Shown here piece after piece: positions 20,793-32,634 of a stretch of DNA of 64,000 nt. The notes beneath the pieces are model-generated. The model saw nothing but the letters and a program-made list of their open reading frames with translations, had not been told where the DNA came from and searched no databases. The DNA is from Paralithodes platypus (lineage: Eukaryota; Arthropoda; Malacostraca; Decapoda; Lithodidae). The position numbers and the translations under genes were made by a program. The stretch covers positions 24,008,514-24,072,513 of the forward strand of contig CM064501.1 in the NCBI GenBank assembly GCA_032716605.1. The letters run 5' to 3'. How positions within the stretch are numbered: the first letter of the stretch is position 1; the number at the start of each line of letters is the position of its first letter.

Positions 20793-23576
20793 TTGTCGAT
20801 GCCTTTGATGATTTTGGACACTGGAATTAAGTTGTCTCTTAATCTGCGCTGGGTTAAAGGAAATAGATATAATTCTCAAAGACACTCCTCGTATGGTTTG
20901 TCTTTAGGCCAGGTATCATTTTGGTAACTCTACGTTGAACTAGTTCTAGCTTGTCTATATCTTTTTGGTAATAAGGGCACCAGGATTGAACGCAGTATTC
21001 CAGAAGAGGGCGGACTAAGGAATTGTAAAGGGTTAGGATAACTTCTTTGGATTTATGCTCAAATGACCTGCCTATAAAGCCAATTATTTTGTTTGCTTTC
21101 TTAACAACTTCTGAACATTGTTGACTCGGTTTTAGGTTACTCGATATTGTTACCCCCAGATCGGTTTCTCTGTTTACTTTCTTAAGCTGAGTGCAATTCA
21201 TCGAATAGTTTGCTTTCTTATTTTGGTATCCGATAATTATGCAGTACTTTACATTTATCCACATTGAAACTCATTTGCTAAATTTGGACCCAATGTGACA
21301 ACCTATCTAGATTGTTTTGCATATCGTCAACTTGTTCTTTTGAGAGTACGCTATATGCAATTTTTGTATCGTCAGCAAATTTTGAGATTGTACAGGTGAA
21401 CCCTCATCTATGTCGTTGGTGTACTGTAAATTAGAAAGATAAATGGTCCTAGTACCGATCCCTGGGGTACCCCGCTAGTTACATTGGTCCATTTAGATGC
21501 CTTACCGTTTATGACTACTATTTGCTTTCTGTCGCGGAGTCAATTTTCTATCCATTTCAACACACCGTCTTATATTCCATGCACTTTTAGTTTTAGCAGT
21601 AAACGTTTGTGGGGAACTTTGTCAAAGGCTTTTTGAAAATCAAGGTATATAATATCTACAGCTTTACTCTCATCATAGAGGTTGAGGATATCGTGGAAGA
21701 AGTCTAAGAGGTTTGTTAAACAGGAACGTTTGCTACGAAAGCCGTGTTGAGTATCTTTAGGTATGTTATTTTCCTCTAAGTGATTTATGAGTCTGTCTCT
21801 TATGAGCGTTTCTAGCATTTTACATACAACTGAGGTTAAGCTAATTGGACGATAGTTACTGGGTAGGGATTTGCTGCCTTTTTAAAAAATTGGTGTTACG
21901 TTAGCTAGTTTCCACTGATCAGGCATAGTTCCAGACTGCAAGGATTTATTGAATAGCAATGTCAGTGGTTTGGAGAGCTCATCCTTAGCTTCCTTTAGAA
22001 CTCTAGGTGAGATTTTTTCAGGTCCGGGCGTTTTATTTACCTTGACTTTGTCTAAACATTTCAATTTCTCTTTCTGTAATGGTGATATTGCTTAGAACAT
22101 CAGAATTATCTATCTGAATCGGCGATGCTGTAGGGATATCAATGAGGTCTTCTGTTGTAAAAACTGATGCAAAGAAGGTATTGAGGGCATTACTTATTTG
22201 TACTTCGTCTTTTGTATATTCTCCATTTTCATCGACTAACGGTCCTACAGTTGAAGTAACTACTCTCTTCTTTCTGATATAACTAGAATTCTTTTGGGTT
22301 TGTTTTACTTTGATTCGCAACATGTAACTCCAGGGTCTTTTTACTTTGCTTAATTAACCTTTTGGCTTTGCGTCGTAGTTCCACAAATTTCACCCGTTCT
22401 ACGCCATTTTATGAGGATTTTAATCTATCATTGGCAAACTTTTTAGCAAGCAGACAGTTTGAAATATCTTTATTCCACCATTTGGGTTTATCATTATGGC
22501 CTGTACGTTGTATTTTCGATGGTATGCAGTCTTGCACTGCTTTTAGGTAAGTGTTTGCGAATGATTCCCAAGATGTATTTATGTCGTTATTGTTAATTAA
22601 AAAGCTCCAGTCAGTTTCTTTAAACATTGCTCTAAGTTTACAAAAGTTTGATTGCTTGAAATTAGGGACTTTCTCGATGCTGCTATTTGCTTCGTTACTG
22701 GTAAACTTTAAAGTGAAAGTTATCGTACGATGGTCGCTGTTACTGAATTCATCACCAACATTCAAATTATCTATCAATTCTTCTTTTGTTGAAAGTACAA
22801 GGTCAAGGACATTATTTCCACGGGTTGGAGATCTAATAAATTGATATAGCGAACTCTCTTGCAAGTTTGCATACAGGTCTTGTCCAGAGTGTGAAGTAAT
22901 ACTATCTCCCCACTTGGTCACAGGTAAATTAAAGTCGCCATAAATTACGGTATCTTGCGAGTTAGTTAAGTCTGCATTTTGCTCATAAATTTCTCGGTCA
23001 GTTAGCACTGATTGAGCTGGAGGTCTGTATATTAGTGCAAGTGTTATTTTTGTACCTTTATTATTCTTTATTAGCACAAAGGATGTGTTGACGTTCACAA
23101 TTTCAGGTTTTGACAAGAGGGTCGGGTTAAGACTTCTTTGATAACAAATAAAACTCCACCTCCATTTCTATTAATTCGGCTTTTCTCAAACATTACATAA
23201 CCAGGAAATGAATACTCTGCTAAAAAGTCTCTGTCTTCTGTATTGAGCCAAGATTCTGTTATGCCAATAATATCGTAATTTTCCGTAAACACTAGTTCCT
23301 CTAAATCTGAAAATGTATTGCGTATGCTACGAGCGTTTGCATAGAAAACATTCAAAGTTTTGGATTTGGAATTCACGGAATGCTTTTTATTCAAATTATT
23401 GGTTCTGCTCGGATCTACATTTATGTACCTGTCTGCCCTCAGTTCTCGATCCTCATTCCTGGTTGTCCTCGGTCCTCGGTGTCCTCGATCATTGTTCCTA
23501 GTGGTCCTCGGTCCTCGATCATTGTCTCTGGTGGTCCTCCGTTCTCGCTGTCCTCGATCGTCGTCCCTGGTAGTTC

Positions 23577-25366
23577 TCAGTCCTCGATCGTCGCCCCTGG
23601 TCGTCCACGGTCCTCGATCCTTGTCCCTAGTGGTCCTCGGGCTTCGAACCTCGTCCCTGGTGGTCCTTGGTTGGCTCTGCTTTTTCTCCGAAAATCCTTT
23701 ACTGCGTCGTGAAGTAGGCGGCCAAATCTTGCTGCTCTCACCTGGTTCAGATGGACTCCATCCGCTACAAACAGATGATCTTCACGGTAGAAGTCATTCC
23801 GGGTATTGATGAATCCAACATTTTCTTCCCTGCAGAGGTTAGCCAGACGACGATTTACGCTAGTGGCTATATTGAAGAATCGTCTCTCCACGCCGATCCT
23901 GGGAACGATCCCTGATATGATGACTCTGCCTGACTTTCCCTTATATTTCTGAATCAGCTTCCGGTACTTGAGCATGAGCTCCTCCGATCGAGTCCGCTGC
24001 ACGTCATTAGATCCAACATGAATGACGTACATTGTGCGTGAGGGGGCTGACTTCGAAATTTCGTTGACTGCAGCAGCAACGTCGTCCACACCGCCACCCG
24101 GGTTACAAAATCGCTTCCTGGTCGCCCAGGCGCAGAACTCCATAAGTTGTCCACGAACCATGGAATCTCCTACGAGCCGAATTTCTTCTATTTCTTCTTC
24201 GTCGTCTAAGTCCGCAAGAATCTGGTAACGGTTCTGGCACATGGTTTCGGTGATGGGGCGAACGTTGTTTCTCACGACGTGGAAGTTGTCCTGAGATGGA
24301 GCGGAGTCATTATTTTCCTGACGTGGTGCATGTACTGAAGCAGGTACCGCTATATCAGGCGTTGGGCTGTTGGAAGATGCCGCAGTGGTAGTAATTAATT
24401 TGATGATACTCCTACGTTGAGCGTCGCAAATTCTTGGAGTGTTTCCAGCTTCTTGGTCTATCTATCTATCTATCTATTGCCTGACGCCGTGATCCCCGAA
24501 GGGGTGGCCACGAACGAACCGCCCCCATGCACCTCTGTCCCCAGTCAGTCGACGCCCCTCCCCCCAACCAGCACCGCCTTCGTTCATGTACTTCCTCACT
24601 CCATCCTTCCACCTCATATTCGGTCTACCTCTCCCCCTCTGTCCCTCCACCTCGCTCTCGTACACCCTCTTAGTCATTCTCTCGCTTTCCATACGTTCCA
24701 TATGGCCGAACCATCTCAAGTTGTTCCTTTTCACACTTTCCAGCACATCTACCTCCACAGCACACCTCCTTCTTACTTCCTCATTAGTCTGTCTATCCCT
24801 CCATGTAACTCCGCACGCACTCCTTAAGTAATTCATTTCCACTGCTCTCACTCTTGGTCTGAGTCTCTCAACCAACGTCCATGCTTCGCTTCCGTAAGTC
24901 AGTGTCGGGATTACCACACTGTCATGCAAGGACTTCTTCACTTCCATACTGACCACCTATTTCTTGTTACTGCTTTTAGCGTTCCTACAACCCTCTTCCC
25001 CTGTTATACCCTCTCCCGCACCTCTTCATCCATAGTCCCATCTTTACTCAACACACTGCCCAGATACTTAAAAGAGTTGACGATCTCCATAGCCTGACCG
25101 TTCAGCTTCACCTCACACTCTGTGACTTCACCCCTTTCGAAGACCATAACCTTGCTCTTCCCCGTATTTACCTTCAAATTCCGTTTTTCGCACACTGTTC
25201 CAAACTCATTTAGCTTCTTGGTGAGGGCGTTAATCTTGACATTAGCTTCATCCAATTTAGCTGCCAAATCTTCTCGGAGCTGGCAGAATCGGCTGACATG
25301 AACATCGGGGCAGGCAAACATGGTAGGGCCAAACCTACCGGAACAGTTTGTGCAGGCGCGAGACAT
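23577..25366 (-). pseudogene. CR1-like ORF1: Cys-rich N-terminus, SGNH-hydrolase-like domain
   Basis: The start MSRACTNCSGRFGPTMFAC opens a Cys/His cluster (CTNC...C...C) of the PHD/zinc-finger kind seen in CR1 ORF1, followed by a likely coiled coil (LREDLAAKLDEANVKINALT). After the RTE insertion the frame resumes (ITTTAASSNSPTPD) into an SGNH/GDSL-like esterase domain: block I IRLVGDSMVRG, block III IHVGSNDVQR, block V ADGVHLNQVRAARFG. The presumed catalytic Ser (GDS), the Gly and Asn of the oxyanion hole and the Asp-His pair (DGVHL) are all visible. The C-terminus is a short Gly/Arg/Pro tandem repeat (RGPLGTRIEDRG). The frame is broken by the insertion and a frame change near 24430. Confidence 0.85.
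24458..25211 (-). mobile_element. RTE-like LINE, 5'-truncated, inserted in CR1 ORF1
   Basis: A 754-bp insertion flanked by the 11-bp duplication AGCTTCTTGGT (24447-24457 and 25212-25222). The minus strand encodes FGTVCEKRNLKVNTGKSKVM through NNLRWFGHMERM and GRGRPNMRWKDGV to GDHGVRQ, with one frame change near 24960. The 3' tail is (TAGA)n at 24458-24478. It is the same family as 19991-20792. Confidence 0.9.
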
Positions 25367-25379
25367 GGTGACAATAACA

Positions 25380-25628
25380 AAGCTTCAAATCACTTCACTC
25401 TAAGTCACTTCTAATCACTTGTCTCACTTCAGAACACTTTATTCACTTCACACACTTCAGATCACCTTACTCACTATAAATCACTTCACTCACTTTAAAT
25501 CACTTCACGTCACTTCTAATACAATTTAAGCCTGAAAATTTTAGTTTTACATCAAGTCAATAATACACTTTAAAAACACTTATCTCACTTTAAAAACACT
25601 TCCACTCACTTCAGGTCGCTTCACTTTC
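25380..25628. repeat. CACTT-rich tandem array upstream of CR1 ORF1
   Basis: A dense run of TCACTT/CACTTCA motifs, around twenty in 250 bp, with spacings of roughly 8-14 bases. It starts just upstream of the ORF1 start codon on the minus strand, so it would lie in the 5' untranslated region. Confidence 0.75.
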
Positions 25629-26026
25629 TTAAATAGGCCTAACCATAAACAAAAATGTTGAAATATGCACAAATAGGTTATCAGTGGTGATAGCCAAACC
25701 GAAAAAAAAAAAAAAAATAAATAAAAAAAAAAAAAAAAAAAAACGCAGTGATAGCCGAACCGAAACAATTTTGTTTTTATTTAAACAGAAATAGGCCACC
25801 AGGGGCGATAGCCTAGCCTAACTGAAAATAAAAATAACCGAAAACAAAAATGATGAAATACCGGTATGCAGAAATAGGCCACCAGCGGTGATAGCCTAAC
25901 CGAAAAATAAAAATTGAAATACGCAGAAATAGGCCACCAGGGGTGGTAGCCTAGCCTAACCAAAAACAAAAATTATATAGTACGCAGAAATAGGCTACCA
26001 GGGGTGATAACCTACCTAAAAATCAA

Positions 26027-26030
<4 letters not shown>
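25629..26030. repeat. About 60-bp tandem repeat, five to six units
   Basis: Units share GCAGAAATAGGCCACCAG, then GGGTGATAGCC and TAACCGAAAA with an A-rich spacer of variable length. Copies begin near 25650, 25770, 25850, 25910 and 25970. A long A-run interrupts at 25700-25742, and a TA array follows at 26033-26058. The position just 5' of the CR1 copy suggests promoter monomers, which is inference. Confidence 0.7.
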
Positions 26031-26058
<28 letters not shown>

Positions 26059-26600
26059 ATAGAATATGTAACTAAATATACAATTCACCAAATAGAGATT
26101 ATATAAAAATAAAGTGTAACTGCACACAAGGGGTTAATATAGGCTACTGTATCAACAGATGGCGCTGGTGTCACTGTAGGCTTGTCAAGCAGGATTATAT
26201 TTAGATAAACAAAGTTATCAGTCAAAGGTTACTACAAGATCATGCAAACAACAACTCAAATTACAGATATACAGTATATAGCTACAGTAGGAACTGAATA
26301 CGATAACTACTAGAGTTAATAAGAAAATATAATGCTAGGTTGATTAGAGGTGCACGTCGTCTGCTACAAGCTAGGAAAACAAATGTACACAACAATGTTT
26401 ATCAGTCAGAAAAGCAATAAAATAACATGCACGGCAACTACAGAACTATGTGGAGGTTAAACAAGCACTTAACTACTGATCATGCGATGAATAAAAGGAA
26501 TAGGGTTATGAAATACTCAAATTATGATCGAGTTTTCTCAGTGGCGATGCGAGGCTGTTGGCGGTACAGATCCAACCTGACGGTACAGATCCAACAGATG
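26059..26600. other. No gene recognised
   Basis: AT-rich sequence without recognisable coding or repeat content, except a short direct repeat of CGGTACAGATCCAAC at 26561 and 26581 next to the MITE border. Confidence 0.5.
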
Positions 26601-26711
26601 TTAACCCATAAATGGCGAGCGTCCTCATATGAGTCCATACTGGGCGAAGGTGAGCGTCCTCATATGGGCCAAGGCCTAAACAAATTTTTTTAAAAGGCCC
26701 CAGTAACACAT

Positions 26712-27276
26712 TGTCGGGAATTTAGATAAAGAGGTTAAATTGCATATCACTGGTACATGAAATAACCCAACAAATAGTTATAATATAATTACCAACGACG
26801 TAGTCGATGGGTGTAATCCAGTCCCCCACACACGGCTAATTCAATTGCATGACATGTAGGAATGTTCACATAATACAATATCGATACAATGAACTTAGCT
26901 TAGAGGACTGGTAATGTAGGACTGTTGTTATAGATTAATATTTGTAGCACATGGTGAACTGTGGGTTGAGTCAGAGCCGGGGGCGAAGATGTTGGTTGTA
27001 TTGTGTTGATTGAGAGACTAAAGGGCCGGCCTCCGATCGCTTCGCGCAATTACATATGGCTGCCGGCTCATAATAATTATAACCCATAACTTGGTTTCAT
27101 CATACATCTAGAGCTGATGTAGATATTTATACATTACAGTTAATATTTAACCTATACTTAAGAATAAACTACAATACACAAAGAACCAGCCAAAATCGTA
27201 CAAGCGATACGATACCGCCAAATTCAAATGTCCTATTGGACCTAAAACTGTCGAGATCAATACCCTATTCCCGACA
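26712..27276 (-). repeat. 3' LTR of the BEL/Pao element
   Basis: Starts TGTCGGGAAT and ends ATTCCCGACA on the plus strand. Nearly identical to 33426-34009 and to the reverse of 1657-2223. Confidence 0.95.
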
Positions 27277-27341
27277 TATTGCCCGCCACCAAAAATGATA
27301 TACAGGAGCTATATACAGAGAACAAAAAAAGGACATCGAAG

Positions 27342-29444
27342 TCAAAGATCACCTTGTTTGATCTTTGATCTCCAAAGATCCACGGAACTCATAGCCGCCC
27401 TCCTTTTGGGACGAGCGCCACCTGAAGCCTGAGGAGGATCATCCTTCTCATCATCAGCTGCCCCACCTTGAGGAGCACTGTCACCAGCACTCTCCTGCGG
27501 AGGGGTATCAGTAGAGACGCCAGGATCATCCGGCAGTTCTACATCCTGCTCCAAGGGATATAACCTTACGACTGGGCGAGTAGTAACCCCAGTCGAAGTT
27601 CGTATTCTAGCAACCCTTATAAGACCATCAATGCCCTGGAACAAATCGATAATCCTCCCAAGCTTCACAAAATAACCTAGGACGCTCATCATGAATCAGG
27701 ACGATATCCCCGATACGAGGCCATCGTTGATTCGTCCCTTTGATCTTATTAGAGTGACGCTCGCAAAGAGACAGCAAATATTCTTGGGTCCACCGTTTCC
27801 ATAGATCGTCGGACACCTTGTTTACATACTGGAAGCGACGACGTGTGGCGTCAGCATTGCCGAACGTAGGGTCATGCAGATCTTCGTCATTTACGGACGA
27901 TCTAGGAAAGGTATTAAGGGTTCGTCCACTTGTTAGCATAGAAGGCGAAGTGGGTAAGAGGTCATCAACATCTTCCGAGGTATAGGTCAAGGGCCTGTCG
28001 TTGACTGACATCTCAATTTCTATTAAGATGGTTTGCAACTCCCGTCTGGTCACCAGTGCCCTTCCTAATACCTTCTTCATGGCAGATTTGATGATACCGA
28101 TTGTTCTCTCCCAAATCGCCCCGAACCATGGTGCACGTGCTGGTATAAATCTCCACTGACAAACCTTTCCAGTGAGGGTAGCCACAACCTGTGGGTCATC
28201 CATTAAACTCTGGAGATATTTAGAGGCCGCGACAAAATAAGTCACATTATCGCTCATAATAATTTGAGGGAAACCATTGCGGCCTGCAAAGCGTCTTAGA
28301 GTATGCAAAAAACCCTCACTGGATAGGTCGTCAATAATTCAATATGAATCGCTCTGGTTACCGCACATGTGAATAGAACGGCATATACCTTTATGATATT
28401 ACCGGGCGATTCTCTAACATGAATCGCTCTGGTGTAGTCTACCTGAAATGGTTCAGTCCTTTGTACCCTGAACTCGGGCAAGGGAGGTAGATCAACTGGG
28501 GAGTAAGGCTTACCCTGTAATCTTTTACAAATAGTACAGCTATTGTGGATCCCTTTAATTGCTTGTCGCATCTTAGGGATCCACCAACGTTGTCGCATAT
28601 ACGCCAGAACATAATTTACGCCAAAATGTAGGCAGGTCCTATGGCATTGGCGAATCAACAGTTTGGTAATCAAATGAGAGGAGCTAAGGAGGACAGGATA
28701 TTTCGCAGAATCAATTATGTCCGCCTTTTGTATCCTGCCTCTACACTTAATTATGCCTCCTTCCATATATAATCCTAGCTGCCTCATTAAGTTTGAGGGT
28801 TTGGCCTTTGACTCCTTGCTCAGGATTTGATGTTCAGTAGGATAAGATTCCCTTTGTACTAAACATATTAGTTTCGCTTCTGCTGATCTCAATTCATGGA
28901 GTCTGATATGCTTCAAATCTTCACTAAGGAAAGACCCGTGAGCCCGACTTCTCATGTCGTTAATGAAACGGTATATCCATGCAAATGCCCGTATTACTTG
29001 ATCATAGCTGCCGTAACGTTCCCACTCTACGAACTTGTTATCCTGATGTGTAGTACTCACATTCGAACTACTTAACACATCATCTTGGGGCCGACTCGAA
29101 GGATCAGATATGCATTCCCTGAAATCCTGAGGCCATTCAGTTGGAGATGTAAGCCATGGAGGTCCATGCCACCAAATAGAGGACGACATAAACTGTTGCG
29201 CCGAGATCCCCCGGGAAACTATGTCACTGGGGTTATCCCTGGTGCTCACATAGCGAAATTTAGCTGTAGGAACTAAGTTATGTATCTCATCAGTGTGATG
29301 AGAGACATAAACAGGTAACACTTTCTGGCTGTGTACCCATGAAAGTGCTATTTGACTGTCGCTCCAGACATAGACGTTATTAATCTGTAGTATGTCTGCA
29401 AAAGCATCCAGTGTAAACTTTATTAGACGAGCAGACAGAAGCAA
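27342..29444 (-). pseudogene. BEL/Pao RNase H end and integrase
   Basis: From 29444 leftwards: the end of RNase H (VWSDSQIALSWVHS, STRDNPSDIVSRG), the linker, the H2C2 zinc module (CHRTCLHFG..CTICK), and the integrase core with VDYTRAIHV (Asp1), MSDNVTYF (Asp2) and IWERTIGI (Glu). The C-terminal domain follows and ends in SSVDLWRSKIKQGDL. Compared with the intact frame at 27-1586, there are a 9-base deletion before VDYT, a frame change near 28300 (ELLTTYPVR instead of ELIDDLSSE) and another near 27660-27690. The protein is otherwise the same. Confidence 0.9.
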
Positions 29445-31204
29445 TGCAGGAAGTTATAATTTAGGAAATGTAATCTTCTTTATATGGGCTACTTTGGCCT
29501 TTGCTATAGCCAGCGTCGCTTCACTACCATTGAATATGTATATGGCAGTACCGTACGCACTATTACTAGCATCAGAAAAGGCATGTAGATCCACCTGTTG
29601 ACCACTAATAACCTGACGATTAATTTGGACCTAGCAACATGTGGAAAGGTCCGACCGAATCAACCGCCAATTATCTTGTAACTCAGTCGGGAGGGGCGTT
29701 TCCCAATCTAGTTTTAGCCGCCACAGTTGCTGTAAAAACATACGAGCATGGATAGTTACAGGCAGCAAAAAACCTAGGGGATCAAACAACCTCGCTGACA
29801 AGCTTAAGCAGTTTCGCTTGGTCATAAGCTCACTGCCGCATGGGGTGTGACAGAAGGATATACAATCTGTGGTAGTGTCCCATTTGTGGCCTAAAAACTT
29901 CACCTCACTATTCTCAGTAGCTACACCGTCAGAAGCAAATTGACCTTTAAAAAATCACTATTAGTGGCCCATTCTCTCAAGTATAGATGAGCCTTGGCAA
30001 ATATATCGCGGATCTCCCATCATCTTTCGAGCAATAAGTCGTCATCGTATCCAGTGCCTTGAAGATTGTCCACATAGATCCCCTGCTTGATCTCATTCTT
30101 GAAGTCAGGATCTAGTCCAGCCTCCTCAAGATGACGCAAGATAGTAGCGTTGAGAAGGAACTGGGAACAGGTCGCCCCGAATAAGACGACTCTGAACCTG
30201 TAGACCAGATACTCTGAATCTAGATCCATTGGGTCCCGTGGCCATAAAAATCTTGTCGAGTCCCTGTCTTCACGATGGAGTTGAAGCATCAGGAAGACCT
30301 TCTCAATATCGGCGACCCATGCAAACTTATGACATCTGAAGCGCAACATAATTTGCACGAGATCAGAGACCAGGGACGGACCCGTGTACAGACAATCATT
30401 CCGGCTATAGGAGCGATCACTGGATTTAGCAGAGCAGTCATACACAATACGAACAGGAGTGGTGGAACTGTCCTTTTTAATCCCATAGTGAGCAAGGTAA
30501 TGGATGTTATCCCCATACTCACTGAGATCTACTCTCTCCACAAATCCACGTTGTACCTGCTCGGCTAAAACTGCCGCATAAGTCTCGCAATAATTTGGAT
30601 CCTTGACAAACTGCTTCTGAAGGCCACATAATCTACCAAGTGCTAGATGGAAATTAGTAGGTAATTTACTCTTGTTATCATTCCAAGGGAGCCTTACCAC
30701 ATACTGACCCCTGCCACAGTCATACGTTACAGTCTCTTCATACGAGCTTAACGCTAGCTTGGACTCACGATCAAGTTCATGTGGGTCAATTCCAATATTG
30801 TCCAAGTCCCATAGCTTATCTATATCAGTACATGTATTATCAGGCACATTTGGCCTAATATATTTATCTATGGGGCTTACTGCTACCTTGAGGACCGTAA
30901 CCACCTCCACCTGTGTGTCTTGAGAGGAAGTGGCATAGGATCCAGAAATGGCATACCCTTGGACCGTGGGGAGCATTATTAGCTTATCTACCCGCCGATA
31001 TCCAGGGTGAACCAGGTCGTAGTAATAATCAGCTCCGACCAGTAGCATAATACCATTGTTAGCGGAGAGTTGATCATCAGCCAGTTTATAACCCTTGCTT
31101 CTGAGATATTTCAAATGTGGTTGAATCTCTGATGCTATATAGAAACTGGGTAGTGTGTCGACCACAACAGCCTTGATTGGGACATACCTTTCTTCTATAA
31201 ACAT
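29445..31204 (-). pseudogene. BEL/Pao reverse transcriptase
   Basis: The open stretch 31204-30020 covers the protease C-terminal part (DUF1758-like, GADYYYDLVHPG) and the Pao RT: PWNDNKSKLPTNFHLALGRL, TTPVRIVYDCSAKS, VADIEKVFLMLQLH, RFLWPRD, YRFRVVLFGATCSQFLLN and the catalytic YVDNLQG. The expected second Asp of the YVDD box is Asn here, as also in the other BEL family at 58359-59231 (YMDN), so it may be a lineage trait. From 30020 to 29445 the connection and RNase H start (SARLFDPLGFLLPV) are broken by several frame changes and stops. Confidence 0.88.
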
Positions 31205-32634
31205 AGGAAATCTCCACTATATCATAGTCACTGGAATCTACTTCACCAGTGAAACCATGGAGACACTTGAGCTGGGGTAATGATGACCGCAGAACGAATG
31301 ATCTCTGTGAGCACTGGTCAAGTAAGGTGCGCGTCATTACAGTATTATTATTACTCCCCACTACTGGCAGCATTATAGTAGGAAGCAATTGACATTCTCG
31401 AGAAGCAATGGACATGGCAGATACTTTATCACCCTCGCTCTTACCTTTCTCATGTGACTCTTTGGGGGTTCTCCCCTTTTCTTTGCCGTCGTGCCGATCA
31501 GACTGGGTGCAAAGGGAAAACCAATGTTTCCCCTTGCAAAACTTACAAGGTTTGATGTAGGAATTGGTGCAAGTACTGTTGAAATGGTCTCTTGCCAGAC
31601 AGATGGTACATAACTTAAGCGGTTTAGCCTTGCCAATCTTCTGTGTAGCCTTAGGATACTTAGGACACTGGTACCACAGATGACCGTGGACACTGCACAA
31701 CTTGCAACCTAATGATATTGGCCTTTTCTGTTTAGGAGAAGTCTGTACCGGGAAAGCTGCAGTGGATGGCGACATCTCCACTTGTCGGTAGTGTCCAGTA
31801 CTCTCCATATTGAAGACTTCAGTCTGGTACACCTGCACCAACGCTTCCAAGTTTAGTGGAGAGTCGCTTAGTTGTCGTCTTACGATTTCCTTTAGGGGAG
31901 AGGGTATCTTGTTCAAGATAACTACACTAAATATTTCCTCCTTGGTGATGGCTCTCCATAGATCGGAGGAGGCTCTCAAAGGAGGCATAGTACTCCTTTA
32001 GGTCCGTCACATCATAGGATGGAGGATCTAGAGTGAAGAATTTAGTAATTAATGTAGTCTTGATGACTTCCTCTCTCCCGTAAGTTCTCTTCAGCAACTC
32101 CACTGCAGACTCGTAGTTTGTAGCTTTTAGCTTGAACCCATCGATCAACTTCAATGCCTCCCCTTTCAATTGGCCACGGAGATATGTGAACCTTTGGATG
32201 GATGTGAGTGTTTTATTCTGATGGACGGAACACTCAAAGGTATCCCAAAATCCAGTCCAGGTAGCCGAATCCCCGGAAAAGGTAGGCAAAGTAAGCTTCG
32301 GCAGGTTAAAGCCAGTCGCCTTTGGTGTACCGGTATCCTTAACAGGGTTTGATTCTTGGGTGGAAGATAGTCTGGCTAAGGCTGTATTAACGTCCTCAAA
32401 GTACTCAAGATCTGCTGACATTTCTTCTTCCACATCGTCAGTAATTGTCAATAAACCATATACCTGCTGAGCATAATTATCATAAGTGGCTAGCGATTTA
32501 GTTACAGTAGCAAATTTACCCTTAATTTGATCAGCCGTGGCACTTAATAAACATTCATCATGATCTCTTAAACACCTATTTAAACTTCCCTTCATCCCTC
32601 CCTTCAGAATCCTAAGCTTCTTTATATATGTCAT
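31086..32634 (-). pseudogene. BEL/Pao gag and protease start
   Basis: Starting at 32634, gag shows the DUF1759-type core (LPKLTLPTFSGDSATWTGFW, YLRGQLKGEALKLIDGF) and continues after a one-step frame change near 31950 into three Cys/His knuckles: CKLCSVHGHLWYQC, CTICLARDHFNSTC and CKFCKGKHWFSLC. The protease follows with TRTLLDQCSQRSF, where most relatives have a Gly after the catalytic Asp pair. The next frame change near 31200 joins it to the RT frame. The start chosen is the first Met after the leader. Confidence 0.85.

Larger units (their letters stand above)
19762..23394 (-). pseudogene. CR1-like ORF2: AP endonuclease and reverse transcriptase
   Basis: The N-terminus reads NVFYANARSIRNTFSDLEEL, ITESWL, then IYGDFNLPV and FSNSDHRTI, the conserved blocks of the APE-type endonuclease that nicks target DNA. 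The RT follows: NKTPGPEKISPRVLKEAKDE, RKLAN.. QHGFRSKRSCLTNLLDFF, YLDFQKAFDKVPH, a decayed PQGSV/YIND block near 21430-21480, KFADDTKI read near 21360, and the C-terminal tail (FSSKYFTIDQSNYTRGNGC to DKYLASNP). Breaks occur near 23110, 22330, 22050, 21880, 21560 and 21300, and the RTE insertion at 19991 splits the tail. The protein would be about 1,000 residues when intact. Confidence 0.87.
19528..26030 (-). mobile_element. CR1-like LINE, near full length (minus)
   Basis: Reading leftwards: a repeat-rich 5' region (26030-25380), ORF1 (25366-23577), ORF2 with endonuclease and reverse transcriptase (23394-19762), a 3' untranslated stretch and a terminus made of the decamer CCTTTGTACT repeated twice (19528-19547). 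The same 3' region is found at 38860-39095 and 44970-45313, defining one family with three copies. It is interrupted by two RTE-like insertions, 19991-20792 and 24458-25211. Several frameshifts make this copy inactive. The 5' limit is inferred from the repeat array and is uncertain. Confidence 0.85.

Noticed and set aside
23360..23809. Plus-strand ORFs with LVVLGPRSS repeats
   Set aside because: Antisense shadow of the repeat tail of CR1 ORF1.
24417..24827. Plus-strand ORF of 136 residues
   Set aside because: Antisense shadow of the RTE-like reverse transcriptase on the minus strand; the same shadow appears at 20432-20821.
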